Assembly (NCBI GenBank): GCA_003640385.1
Contig: RCAB01000225.1
Span: 1-64,000, forward strand
Direction: 5' to 3'
DNA: 64,000 bases
Source: Setaria digitata
Taxonomy: Eukaryota; Nematoda; Chromadorea; Rhabditida; Setariidae
Shown: positions 1 through 13,357 of the stretch, piece by piece
Layout of the letters: the number at the start of each line of letters is the position of its first letter
Numbering within the stretch: the stretch's first letter is position 1
Notes under the pieces: model-generated
What the model was told of the DNA's origin: nothing
Seen by the model: the letters and a program-made list of their open reading frames with translations, nothing else
The model's database searches: none
Translations under genes and position numbers: made by a program

Positions 1-2218
1 GTATCACTCCGATAATGACTAGAATTGCTCTGATAAGCTGTTCTTTATCATACCTGCAGTTGATTTCTTTTTTTTTACTCTTGGAATGTCGCTTGTACTG
101 GCCATTTACATCAATAAACTATAATTATAAAGGATGAATGGTTTGGCCTATCATCGAACTAGCTTGTTCGAACTATTTTTGCAAAATTGCGTTATCCAAA
201 TGATTCGCCAAAATAACTCGACAGAAAACATTCAATAAAACTTGTTACCATAGGAAAAATCAGATTCAAAATTTTAGGTTGTGTAATAAATTTAGTATTC
301 TTTAATTCTTTATTATCTTTCATTTTTATAAACATGCACCTAAACTCATAGGAAACTTCTGGTAATCTTGCTTGGAAACTTTTGTTGCGGTAATGGAAAT
401 TGAGTATTTGATTTTACCGTGCATGCCAGGAAAATAAAAAGTATTTATTGAACTGAACAAGCGGGAGTGGAATTTCATTGAAAATAACTGATGGATTTAA
501 GGCAAGTCTTAGAAAACGTGTAAACTTCATAGTGACTGATGAATGCATTATTTATGTGTGCGCGTCGTGTCGTTTATTTATAATTTCCATTCAAATAATT
601 TGTGGAATGACTTGTCGAAGGTCATGTGATTTTGACTTTCGTGTCAACAAGACGATATTTACTTGTCCGATTCTTCGCCATCCCATAGCAATGCTTTTTA
701 TTTGACGTGAAATTTATATGATTATGTGACGTGGAAGTATTTATATGAACTGCCTGATTTTTGTGCATTTTATTCCATTGTAACACATTATCAACCACAG
801 TGACATTCATTAAAATTTGAAAAATATATAATTCTAGAAGTGATATTTTGTTTGATTGTCACCACTTGCTCATTAAAATTTTCAGAAGCAATAGTTGAAT
901 TTTTTGACTACTGTGTGACATTCTATTTGATTATCAAGTTTTGTCATCGATAGTTATATATATATANAACTATCGATGACAAAACTATATATATATATAG
1001 TTTTGTTAGAGGATGAAATGTAGTATAACGAGGACTCTTTTTATTACATTAGCCTTTAATTATTAACTTTCTAAAGGTGTGATCAGTATACCTCAGGTTA
1101 TTTTGTTCCAGAAATTATAGTTATAATCGATTAAAATTGCCTAATTACATAGCAAATAATCGGTTTCTGCTGCCAAGTAATTAACATAGCTACTTCAAAA
1201 TTGCTTTTTCCCTTTCATTAGTTGTGGAAAAAAAATTAATTCCAACTTCCATTTGATTTTTATGTATACTGGATTAGATTTTGACCTAAGTTTTACTACT
1301 AGTTGTACTAACTGAATTAATTGAAATGAAGCTGCAAATGTAATGTAGTGCAATGTATTTATTAATTTATTAATATAGCATGTCTTCGATGGACATGTGA
1401 TTAGATTAGAGAAGTACTACGTGAATATTCACGTGCTCATTCAATGGACTAAGTAAAGGCGTTGAAGTTGAAAATTCTTTCATGGAATCTACGTTTACGT
1501 TTCATCATATATCAGTATACGAATAATCCTTGTAAATGCCACTGATAAGATGTTGCTTTGTTATGTGAATTTGTTGCTTGGCAACAACTTTCATTAAATG
1601 CATCGATTAATAAAATGAGATGTAATTAACAAATTTTTAAATTAACTGATGAAATATTGCGGTAACAATGATTAGCAATCAACTAACGCACTGAATCACT
1701 TCAGTTTACTACATTTTGACACAACATGCCATGTGCTTCTTTTAAATATCTACTCATTATAATTTAACAGAAATAAATAAATTGAGCCAACACTTGTATA
1801 TTTTATATTTCTACAAATCAAAGTGCAATTTAATGGTATATAATTTCAATATTCAATGCGGAGTCAAAATAAAATTTTTCAAAAAATCTAAACGAAATGA
1901 AAATTTCTAAATAAAACAAAAAGGCGAGTAAATAAATAATTTTTCTCAGTCTTCACTTATCTGTTTGTTTGTTTCCAATAACTGCTACTATACAATAGAG
2001 AATATTGTCAAAACGAAACTTATTAAAATTATATGGCACGTTATAATCTGATTCAATGGGATATAAATTTTAGCAATCTGGAAAGTTTAGGTAAATATTC
2101 TCGAAAATAAAAGGAATATTACACATAAATTGTTTCGAAACAAAAAAGAATACATTCATCAGTCCTGAGAAAGTGACAACAATTTAAAATGTTTGAAAGC
2201 GATTTTCATAAAAACAAC
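1..2218. other. Intergenic 3' flank of the multi-PAN gene
   Basis: No supported gene. The stretch is AT-rich with stop codons in all frames; the only open frames are about 60-75 codons, lack family motifs and lie opposite one another, which fits chance. It holds one strong hairpin with an ambiguous base (937-986). It would carry the 3' UTR of the minus-strand PAN gene that stops at 2219, but no convincing minus-strand poly(A) signal was found close to that stop. Confidence 0.6.
937..986. repeat. Perfect 19-bp inverted repeat with an N in the loop
   Basis: Arms 937-955 and 968-986 are exact reverse complements (core ATCGATAGTT / AACTATCGAT). They flank an AT-only loop containing the window's single N at 967. 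A further (AT)n-AGTTTTG copy follows to about 1005. The N sits at the hairpin tip, where sequencing or assembly commonly fails, so arm and loop length may not be exact. Confidence 0.85.
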
Positions 2219-5200
2219 TTATTGATGGTACTCATCATTACCGTCATCGTTGCTTTTGTTATCAGTGCTGTTATCATTATCATTACTGCTATTTGTAAGA
2301 ACTTTTTGACGACGTTTCTCCTTGCATTTAATACCATCGAAATAAACGCTACCACTATCATATACCAAAACATCTGCTGTACGGTAATCAATTAAAGCAT
2401 CGCTGAAACATTGTAAGTATACGCCAGTAATATAGAATTATGTAATATAGAATGCAAATATATAGTAAGAAATAGAAAGAAGTGAAATATTTATCGTATT
2501 CTGATTAAAATTAAGTTTGTGGGTCGAAAAGAGCTTGTAATTCCAATTCCAACACCTCATTCTAAAAACAATTTATTACGCAAAAATACGAAAAAGATAT
2601 ATGGGAAAAAGAATTCTTATTAATAATATTTGGAATACCTGAACAATTCACAAGAATTTGTCTGACTATCAACTTGAATAAGATTTGCTGAACGACAGCC
2701 CTCAAAATGACATCCATAAAAGCACTGTTGAGGGCTGAAAAGATTTCTAACTAAATTTCAATTGATTCAACAATAAGTAAAATTGGTAATACTGGTAGGT
2801 GTAGTCTTGTTGTGGTAGTACTAAATTAAAATCCAACATTAAAAGAAAATATCCCTAAAAACTTTTTGTAATCTCTGATGCGCATTAGTAAATCAACGAT
2901 GCCATCTTTCAGCGCAACAGTCATTTTAATTATAAGACTAATATATGTGACAAATATTCATATAATTTGAACAAATACACACGTCTACACATGCAGGCAC
3001 ACACGCACTGCATACAAGCCCCAAAAAAGTTTTATTTTAATTTTGTTCTCAATATATTGTAAAGTAAACAGTAACCTGGAAACTAAAAATCGTTTGATAA
3101 GTTTGGAACCACGGAAGGATGACTTGTAAATGGCGGAATACACGCATTGTCCGTCGTATGGATACGTTACAAATTCCGCACCTGCTGTTGTTATCGTTTC
3201 CGTAGAATTCATATAATCTTCGTCGTCCGCTGGAATTCTTGCTGTTTTATTAATTAGTCACTTTGAGTCATGAACAGATCGAACCTTTCTTACTGATATG
3301 AAAATATTTTACATCATATCCATTCAGCAAAATTATTTGAAACTTTTCTGTGAACGCTTGAGAGAAAAAAAAAAAGAAAAAAGACGAGATTAGCCAGTGA
3401 TAAAACCAATGGATTTTTAGAAATTTTGACACGATCGTGAGATATTTTGGATTAGATTAAGTTTAATTCAAGTTGATGCAGATACTAGTAACCTCTTCGT
3501 CTCTCTCTCGCACCAAAATAAAGACTAAAAAACTTGAATTTGTTTTCTTCTTTTTATTTGATTTTTAAAATTTTTTAAGGCAGGAGATGCTTCATTAATT
3601 ATTCATTACAAATTATTTCGTGAAGAAATTTTGATACATAATACATCATTTTTAAGACAACAAACAGTCAGCAAAATTCTTTTCCTAATGGTTGAAATTG
3701 GAGAATTTCAGTTATTGTTGCTTAGTCAATTAAATAATCAGCAATCAATTGATGACCCCAATAGGTCGTTTGCTTAAAAATTTAACTGAGAAAATACAAA
3801 AGAAACCGAAATCATCAGTTGTGCTGCTATGTTCGAAAGACGAATTAATTGTAGTAATAATTGTGGGAGCAAAACTAGTAGTAAAAGAATCTGTTGAGAC
3901 TCCGGCTGTCGAATTTGTCATCAAAGCTTTCGTATCATCTAAGTTGATGGTTTCATTGGATTCTTTCTCATCATCATCTTCTTCGCCGATTTCTATATAT
4001 AGTAGTTTCAAAAAATCCAAATGAAATTAAAAAAAGAAAAGGCGATACAAATCGAAAAAATTTGTTAATTTCAAGTTCTGTACCATCGCTAATCAATTTT
4101 CAGGGTCACTGAAATCAAATTTTTAAACACCGAAAAAAATAATTGCTCAAACCAAAGAAACAACTGTTTAATATGTGCTCAAAACAAAATACAGTAATTA
4201 GTTTATGATGAGGAATTCAAAAAAAAGTAACTTTAATGAATGAATACAAATTTGATAATTTGAAGAGACCGAAATTTAGACTATAACCAACAAATTTCAA
4301 GAATTTACAGTTCATTTTGACATAATTATAAATTACTATTTGCGATTTAACTAAAAAAGATAAAATGAATTTGAAAAAGGCAAAATGAAATAAACCTCTC
4401 AAAATTTCATCATAGAAGTCGGTTGTTGAGGTCGAATACTGGACAGTATAACCGGGCTGTGTTCTTGGAAATGCTGTACTCATATTAAAATTTATTCCAT
4501 TTCCACCACGAGAATTTGCTAACTAAAAATTTATCTCTGTATTTTTTGAAAATAGCTTTAAAGTGAAACCAAAATTCGAAAATTACTTTCACCTTTCTTT
4601 TTTTTCTCAAAAACTACTGTTTTGTCATTTTCCATGCAATTAGAAATTTTCCACCTCCACTAGAAAAAAAGTATTTCATTTTTCAATAGCTCATTCATTC
4701 CGTCTCATAAATTAATGTTTAAATCGGTGCTTTAACATTTTCTCTCAACTAATCAAATTATATTTCTGAAAATTCTCACTCATCTAATGTAATTTTTCTG
4801 AAATTTTTGAGAATTAAAAGTTTTTAAATTTCATAAATTACATCGCATTTCTTCGGAAAATTTCTCCCACTAAATCTTTGAAACTTTGAAAATTTGTTTG
4901 AATTTGGAAAGAAAAGAAGAAGAGTCTGAATTACATAGAAAATATTTAACCTTATCATCAGAAAATGATGTAGTATTTTTATTATTATAAATTAGATTTC
5001 CAGAATTTGGCGACAAATTTGTAACTTTTAACGCTGCATCCATAATAAATGAACATTTTTCATCAATATAAACTGCAGAAGTCTTATCTAAAAAAAAATA
5101 AAATAAAACCTTTTCTTCTTGATTTTTTTTATTTTTCAAGTTTTTTGAAGGAAATCTGAAAAAAGTAACAAAGCCAAAAAACGATTGCCTACTTTGAGCG

Positions 5201-8200
5201 AAACAGTTCTTATCGAAATAGCTGTGCATTAATGTAGGAGCAATTGAATGATTGAAATTTTTTGGATTAGTATTCCTAAAAATCAATTCTATCAGAAGGA
5301 CAAATGATGTTCATCAATAAAATCAATAAATATAGTTTTCTGATCAAACAAATATTTCTGCGCTGTTTATTGTTTACTCTTCCATTTTCATCAAATATAT
5401 CAGAACATTAAATCCTTTAGCTTGTTGACACTATTTCAATATTCCAATGAAATAAAAGACCATATTTGTTCCAGAAAATGAAAATATTTTCAGAAAAAAT
5501 AAAAAAAATTAATTTTCTATGATTTATTTTCCTTTTTCTTTTCTCTCCATTCTTCACCTAATAAAAGAATAGGGACAATTCATCCTACCTGCTTTTATTA
5601 TTAAGTAAGCATGTCATCGAGTCAAAATAATATTCTATACTCAGACATTCGATACCGTATTGATTCTCGGCATTTATACAGTAGCACTTACAAGCTTCCA
5701 CAGTAACATTTGTTTCAGCAGCAAATGCTGTACCATGGAGGACATGATTTGGCATTTCTGAGAAGCACTTGTCAGTATTTACTGAAAAAGTAATTAATTA
5801 ATACAGTGGATAACAACTACCACTTATCCTAACAAATAACAAATCATACTAGGGCAATTTTTTATACTTAAAAAAAATGAAAAATAAATTGAAAAAAAAA
5901 AGAAAAGAGTTAAAATATTTGATATTTTCCGTCATTATTATTTTTTTTCATCAAAGCGATTAAAATTACTATTAAGTAAAAAGCGAAATGAGATAAACGA
6001 CTTGCTACAACCGAAATAAACTGGTATGCAATCTTTGCTTTCAGATCTTCAGCGTGAAAAGGTGGTAGAATTAGATGAATTGTTTTTTCAATGTTTTTCA
6101 AAACATCGAGCAATTGAATTAATTAATGTCAAAAAATGAATAAATTAAAATTAATTAATTTTCTGTCATAAAATGCATAGTCTGTTTAACGATAAAATAA
6201 GGTGCTAAACATTTCAAATGATGCTTAAAACAATTAAGTGAAGAAAATGTTATATAATTTTTAAAAACTGTAAAATTATATAACATATAACATATATATA
6301 ACATTTTTTTTTGAAATCTAAAAAAAATTGAAAAATTCCAAAGTAGAAATGTTTAAAAACCTGGCGCAAAAAGTTTTCTAGATCCGTTTGCTGAAGAAGA
6401 AATGTTGGCAATCTGTCGGCAACCATCGACTAGACTAGCATCTACTAATTGCTCCTTCGATTCATCAAAAAAAAATAATTATTAAGTATGCATTTAAAAA
6501 GATTTTTCATCCCAATAATGTACAATATAAGAACAATCTATGCAGCATGGATAGTGTCATATCAATCATCCCAAAAGAAGTACTAAACCATTCCAAAATA
6601 TTTCTTTCAAATTTATTTTACAGTGATCGCTAAAAAAATGCAATATGAGCTAACCTACTGAACATATCATTTCTAAATAGCTGACATTATACTGATGTGA
6701 GAAATTTTGTCGAAGTTGTTTCGGAAGATCATTGCGTGTTTGTAAATTCAGGACACAGTCACGTTCAGTATGATAATATGTTGCAGATGCACATTGAAAA
6801 GAGTACCGTCCGTTGCTTCTATAATTTTGACCAAAAAACAAATCATTTATTTTAAGGAAAGTTCCACTATATGAAATTAAACTTTCTAATCATAAATAGT
6901 TTTTGAGATGAAAATTTCAGTATAATTTCTTAGTTTCAAGTTTTAGGCTGAAAAAGTTTTTAAGTTGAAAATTTATTAATTTTGAGGACGATAAAATAAG
7001 CAGTCGTTTACTGTAATTAAGAATCCATACAACAAAATCGTTGAACTCAGAATTTAAGACCATATGGTAGCGATTTTAAGAGATTGGTCTGAATGAGGGG
7101 AATGAAAAAAATAAGTTGTTCATATTTAATTAATACATATTTTTTGCAATTATTAAGAAATATATATAATTTCTACCAATTTGAGCTAAGCTAGAGATCA
7201 CCGCAGTTAGAGATTTCTTGCTGCAAATCACCAAAACGATGAAAGTCAAGTGGAAGAATGAAATTGAATTATTATGATTAGCCAAAGAAGGGAATTAGTT
7301 TAGGATGATTTGAAAGTGCTAAATTTGAACTACTTCAATTACAAATTCTTAGTAGACAATGCCTAAGATGAACACAATGGAATTAACCATGGTCTACAAG
7401 GCGTTTGATTAATGCCTCAACAACTAATTTCACAAGCTTTTTCATCACTTGAAGACAATGAAATCAGTTGTTGTTGAGAAATTGGTTGTTGAAAATTCCA
7501 ACTGTTTTATCTCAAGATAGTTTGAGCTCCAAGGTCATCAAAATCCCAAAAAGTTCTGCAACAGATGCTTTTCTTATTGCATTTCCTTAACTATGTTGAT
7601 GATAAATGATTTCCACTGAACTCACCCCTTTCTTGAATCCGTTTTCGACAGATAAAATCCCTACATCATCGAGAAGCATGGCAACAAACGATTGAAAGTA
7701 AAATAGAAATTTCGTTCAAAATTAGAGTATTTTTCCTGACTATTAAGGAATTTTAATTGCTTCTTTGCAATTTTTTCCTCACGACTTTGTATATTTCCAC
7801 GTATTAATAATTATGAGTAAACCTGCTATTAGCACAGTAGCATTGACATTCGTCCAATGTAACATCTTGTTCAATTCCACCAGCTGTACCTTTCAATATA
7901 AATCCATCAATAACCTTTGAAATTGATTAAGCATAAGTTCAATTTATGGATATCAGGTAAAAATGAAAAAGGTATGCTACCAATATCCCAAATTTCTAAT
8001 CAGTGTTATGGCAAGATCGGAAAATGGTGACAACAGAGAAGTTACTGAAATTAATGGCTTTCATTTCAAATAATGTATAAGAAAAGTTGAAAAAAATCAC
8101 ATCAAAACATGATCAACAGAAAAGTATTATGTTGTTTCTAAGATTAATAGTATTTGCCAAATTAGAATTCATTGTTATGGACAAGTAGTTCAAGTTGCAA

Positions 8201-11200
8201 TTTCAAGAATAACTTTAAGTTTAGCTGTTGCCAATTAATAATATTGGGCGTGTGGTAAAAAATTGGTTTTAAATCATTAAAATGAATTATGCAACATACT
8301 TCAAAACAATTTTTCCTGGTTTCCGGTGTTGAACTCTGCTCCATTTTATTTATCTCTGCAATCCTTAATACTCTTTTTACAGTTTAAATAAATGGATCAT
8401 TTCTTTCTCAGAATTTTTTTCTTCAATTCGATTAAAAGATTTCTTTGACAACGGATTATTTCCGACAACTATTCTTTTTCTTTCCTTAAAAAAGTGAAAT
8501 AAAATCTGAAGGAAGATTTTAAAGAGGATGTAGCTCAATAATTATATTAGAAATGCATATGATTGATGTATTGTGCCTACCAGTTATTATAATATAATTG
8601 TCTGATTCTTCCGAATCTGCTTCAGGAATTTCGAAGTATTCATTCGTGATCGTTTCACTGGATCCTTCGGTCATCGTAGTTTCTGGAGTCGATTTCATGA
8701 CTTCTGTTATCGTTTCTTCATTAATATTTTCACTGCCTTCATCAAAATTATTGTCAAATTCATCATCTTCTCCGAAATCTGTCAAATTTCTTTTTTTTAT
8801 ATAAGAACAGGCGAATTTTTGAACTGAAAAATAAATTTCTCTACGAATACTGTACTTATTCACTATTAACGCCGTCTGATAAGAAATAATGGAATGATTC
8901 GCATAACACTCTAACTCATGACATGAAAAGGAAGTACTTAAAATCGTTCAACACGCGTACAAAAAATTCAACCATAACTGTCGCGTTATTGTCATTGAAG
9001 AAAAAAACTATTAAAAATTAATAATTTTTGCATCTCTCTTTTTTTGAACACATTTACCTGAATCTGTTGTTGTTTCGATCACTGTCCCTTCGTCAATGAT
9101 AATTTTCTTCGTTGTTTTCCCGGCATCCGACTTAAACTCATCAGTTGATTTACCCATTTTCTTATCCTCATCGTTATCAGTCGTAGTAAGAACACTTTTA
9201 TTTATTTCATCCCTTTCCCACAACTTTCTTCCTGCTACAACATTTTCACCTGGTTCTAATGATTGGTTAATCGCTGCATTAGTACTATTATTATCAATAA
9301 AAACAGTTGGCACAGTAACTATTTTCGAGATTTCTTCGGCAGTGCCTTCTTTTATGGAGTGTATTCGACGACTTATGCTCGATTCTTGTGTGGTACGTTG
9401 AAAGTGATTCCTGTAATTCATTTCTTTCCCATTTCTAACGATTCTATTTCTAATTTCCGTTTCTTTTTTTAATATTTCAGTTAGCAGATCCTTTAATTTT
9501 TTAGCCGTATTTTTCCTCTTCACTGTGTCATCCCATGAATCAGACGATATTATCAGCTCTTCCATTCCATCATTTCTAACTTCTTTTTCCTGCTTTTCCC
9601 ACAGATAATATGATGGCGTAAGATAAGTTGGCAATGATAGCAGTGATGAATTGATAGTCGCTGATCGTTTCTTAATTGAATGGATCATTTTATCATCTCT
9701 CCATACCACATCTTCAGAATGGACCACCTCTTTCGGTATAAATGGCTCAATTATCGTTCGTTTTCTTTTTGAGCAATTATAGAAAATATTTTGGGCGATA
9801 TCTAAAAAGATGTAAAATTATAGCTTTTGAAAGATTCAAAAAATTCTAGTCAGTAGCAGTAAAATCACTTAGAATCCTATCGTTTTTATTATTATCTACA
9901 CTTTCTATCCACAATATTTATAAGTAATGTTTCGCCTGCAATTTAATTTTTATCAAAAATAATTGCTCAAATAATGATTTATTAATTTTCTCTGATTTTC
10001 TCTTACAGGAAGCAATCCACATATGTTTCAGGTAATAAGGTTATACTTGCAAAAACTAAATGAGGACAGAAAAAAACCCAGTAAATGAAGCAAAAAACGA
10101 ACAAACAAACCTTCTGCAGTGCAAATTCGATAAAAATAATTAGTATCCCAAGCATATATCAAACCGCTTCTTCCATTGTGATCATCGCTATTCAACAAAC
10201 ATTTCCGGGTAAAGTTACTATATTGGAAACTTTTACACCTCAAAATGCAATTTTCTTCATCGTCCCATGTTCTGACACATTCACATCTGTAATAATATAA
10301 TCATTTGTCCACTTTCCACAAAAAACCAATTTATTTATCTTGGATCTCATGAATGCGATTGTCATTTAAGCTAAAAAAGTGATTTCACCTTCGAAATCTG
10401 CTAATATTCCCTAAAATGAATGCAAGTCAATTTTATTTTTATTTCGCATAATATTTAAATTGCCATCCAAAATAACGATTTTCTAATTAAAGATAAAACT
10501 AAGGGAGTAAGCCTAAAGTGGTGATGCATAATAAAGTTTACGATAATTCAGTTCATTCAAAGAAAATTCAGTAGTAATTTCACTGTTTAATAATTTTAGC
10601 TTCGCCTAATAAAGGATAATCTAATGATAATTTGCGACTATTTTTTTTTGCATTTTTTTGGCACTATAATTTGAGCAAGCAAGAAAGATAACCGTTAATT
10701 TTGATCAGTTTTTATCGCTACACACACGAGAATTTAGATTTGGCACTTGTTCTTTTTATTGGCGTTGAAAAATAATATCAAAGTGAAATTGAAGAAAATT
10801 TTGATTAAGTGTAAAAGAAATTTAAAATTTCAAATCTAAAGAAAATTTTAGCTGTACTGAAAATTTAAGGCAAATATACCTGCACTGGTCTAATGATACG
10901 TTATGAAGTGTTTTATATGATGCATTGTATAATAGTTGGTGACCAATCATGCCAAAGCAAGGTGCTTCAGAAATTAATGGCAGAGTTTCTGTTGAAAAAA
11001 TTAGGAAAATAAAAATTGATTTAAAAAAGAGAAAGCTTAACTGACAAATATAATTTTTATTATATACTTAAATATTTTAATCGCAAATTTTGCAAATATA
11101 AACGCGAAAGAAAAGTCAATATATTACATCTTTTAGGTCTAATGAAGTGGAATAAGATAGAAAAAGTAAAGCTATCAGAAAAATTACTTTTGGCAATATT

Positions 11201-12291
11201 TTTTTCATCTTTCTCGATCGATTCATCCCTCTTACTTGTATTTTTCTTCTGGTCCACTCCATATTTGTTCGTTGCATCACTGGTAAGTGATAAATCTTGA
11301 TTAATATCCCGAATTTTAATATGATATAAATAAACATTCTGTTTTTCTATATATTTTTCTGGGAGTTTTTCAAAACCAGATTTCTCCTTTTGCAGGCCGT
11401 GTCGTTGCTTGTCATTACCAAAAGTTTTCCTATCTTTTCTGTATATTTGACGTTGCTCAATTGCTGCTTCACCGGATGTATCATTATTTAATGGGCTGTA
11501 GGGTACCTTAATTCGAAGTAAGTGGTAACTGGAATTTGAATTATCTGTTGAATCAAGTTTTGACGGAAACTGATATTGATCTTGTGAGACTTCCCGCATA
11601 TTTTTCCGCTTACCATAATTACCAATACGTACAATAACTGAATTTTGATCACTGTCCGTATGTTCAATTGATACTTTGTATTGATTTGACTGATCGGATG
11701 CTTCACGCGTAATTTCTTTAAGAAAATTTTGTTGCCTTGAATAATAATACGCACTATTATTTGAAATCTCTAAGTTATTTCTTCCCGTCTTATTTGTCTG
11801 ATCATATTCTTGATTGATACTGTGATATGATGGCATATCATATCCAGTCATTTTTTGAATATAAATCCACCATGAAGTTATTGCTCCATCATCCACTGGT
11901 TCTAAAATTGTCCTGTTCGGTAATTTAATACTTCTAATTGAAAAATCAGTACTAGAAGTAGCAGTAGTAGTAATAGCAGTAGTAGTAGTAGTAGGAGTAA
12001 CAGTAGTAAGAGCGGCTATTGTCGTTGTTGTAGTAGCAATAATTATCGTTGCAATATCACTATTAGTAGAATTCCCTTCAATATTTTCTGTAATATCAAC
12101 TGACACAGTAGCAGCGGTAATTGTAGTAGCAGTTGTTGTTGTTGTTGTTGTTGTTGTTGCTGCTGCTAGTGCTAACAAAGCGTCGTAGATAGCTATTGTT
12201 GTTGTTTCATTTCTAGTCAATTTACTTTCATTTATTAACCATCGAACATCTGGCATTGTTGTATTTCTTACTTCATTTCTATTGGTTATTG
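2219..12291 (-). CDS. Large four-PAN/apple-domain protein, probably secreted
   Basis: Seventeen exons (minus): 12291-11236, 10988-10880, 10286-10111, 9801-9058, 8778-8581, 8355-8300, 7914-7823, 6818-6659, 6454-6361, 5781-5589, 5275-5193, 5087-4935, 4473-4396, 3992-3807, 3241-3076, 2734-2639, 2402-2219. All phases join; from the first in-frame ATG (12256) this gives about 1262 aa. PAN/apple-like cysteine modules lie near residues 348-435, 762-883, 885-1026 and 1130-1230 (e.g. DQCRCECV, DECQCYCANS, VEACKCYC, QQCFYGCHFEGC). Between them are Ser/Thr-rich, acidic spacers with many N-glycosylation sequons. The N-terminus is a poly-Thr tract from a GTT/GTA microsatellite; the C-terminus is Asn/Asp-rich. 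PAN domains bind proteins or glycans outside cells, so a cuticle or matrix role is inferred, not shown. The 5' end is uncertain: no signal peptide is encoded from 12256, so an upstream exon is probably missing. The 4935/4473 join is the weakest. Confidence 0.82.
6249..6286. repeat. 14-bp inverted repeat in an intron of the multi-PAN gene
   Basis: Arms 6249-6262 and 6273-6286 are exact reverse complements (TGTTATATAATTTT and its complement) with a 10-nt loop. The composition is AT-only apart from the ends, so chance formation in this background is possible. Confidence 0.6.
12128..12165. repeat. GTT/GCT trinucleotide microsatellite coding for poly-Thr/Ala
   Basis: A run of GTT units followed by GCT units on the plus strand, read as AAC/AGC on the minus strand but translated in the ACA/GCA frame as a stretch of threonines and alanines in the first exon of the multi-PAN protein. 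A related GTA-rich tract at about 11950-12000 encodes a second Thr-rich stretch. Such tracts are prone to length variation. Confidence 0.7.
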
Positions 12292-13357
12292 CTGGAAAAA
12301 ATTGTTAGTACAACCAAAATTTTATTTGAAACTAAATTTGTTGTTGTTATTGCAAACGTTTCACTCTTTTTTTTGCTTTTTTTCACGACTTTTTTTCCGA
12401 AAAACTTTCTCAATTCCTTTTCCTCCCAATTAATATATTCAACAATTTTAATCTGTTTTCTTCCAATTAGTAGCACATTCAACGATGTGCTGTGAAAAAA
12501 TTAATTAAACATTTGCTAATCATATATTTTTTGATATATTTAAATCATTGCGAGCTTGTTTGTTCGCATCATTACTTGTGATCGATCTCCATTTTTAAGC
12601 GAATAAATAATTACTTTCGCATCAACTACAACTTGTATATTTATTTTATCAAAAAATTTTTGAATTTTGTCTCAAAGTGTTAAATTTTAGTTCACTAAAA
12701 ACAAAATTTTTAAATAAATCAACAAAAAGCACTTGATATTTTTTGAAAAATTCATCGTAAAAAGAGGCGAAGTGGATTAAATTAGCTTTAAGATAAAATG
12801 CGTAATTTACTTACCTCAAAAATCTTTACTGCTCAAGGAATTATTACAAAATTTTATTCCGATCTCAAAATAAAATAAATATACATATAATAATCAATGC
12901 TTAACCGCTAAATTACTGTATTGTTACAATAACAAGAAATGAAAGTATAGACCATAAGTTTTAATTCGTAATAAGCAGTGATACCTCTCCTACGATAAAT
13001 TAGTTAAAATATTTAAGGTTAAATATTGTTTAATTTTTTCATAAAAAAAAAAAAGCTTATTAAGCATCGAGTTCGCCTTTATTTAATAAGTTTTTTTGGA
13101 CTTTATTGGCTTTTTGTCAAAAATTTAGAAAAATAAAGAAGAAATTTTAAGTTTCATATGAATGTAATCTACATGGATTAATCTAAAAATAATAAAATAT
13201 AATTAAAAAATAAAACAACATTTAAAATCTGCCTTCGTAATAAAAGACTCTCACTTTTCCCGAACCAAGCTTAATTTTAATAGTCATCAAACCCAGTGAT
13301 TTCAATCTTCACCTGTACTGTAGGTAATTTCAATGTTCACCTGCACTATGGGTAATT
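12292..13357. other. Gap between the two PAN genes
   Basis: About 1.07 kb separating the stop of the small PAN gene (13358) from the first recognised exon of the large one. A minus-strand AATAAA (plus 13078-13083) could end the small gene's mRNA. A strong minus-strand donor (GAG|GTAAGT) lies at about 12813 and could belong to a non-coding first exon. A short hydrophobic reading frame starting at ATG 12755 could encode a signal peptide but does not join cleanly to exon 12291. A C-tract acceptor (TTTTTTCCAG) ends at 12292 and could take either a cis exon or a spliced leader. Confidence 0.5.
13302..13357. repeat. 28-bp tandem duplication carrying a splice donor
   Basis: Two adjacent 28-bp units with four mismatches lie immediately 3' of the small PAN gene's stop codon. 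On the minus strand each contains a G-C/T-A-C-A-G|GTGAA-type donor, so the locus has two near-identical potential 5' splice sites 28 nt apart. Confidence 0.8.

Noticed and set aside
5910..6113. 67-codon minus-strand open frame in a multi-PAN intron
   Set aside because: It lies between two exons that already join in phase (6361 to 5781) and shows no cysteine pattern.
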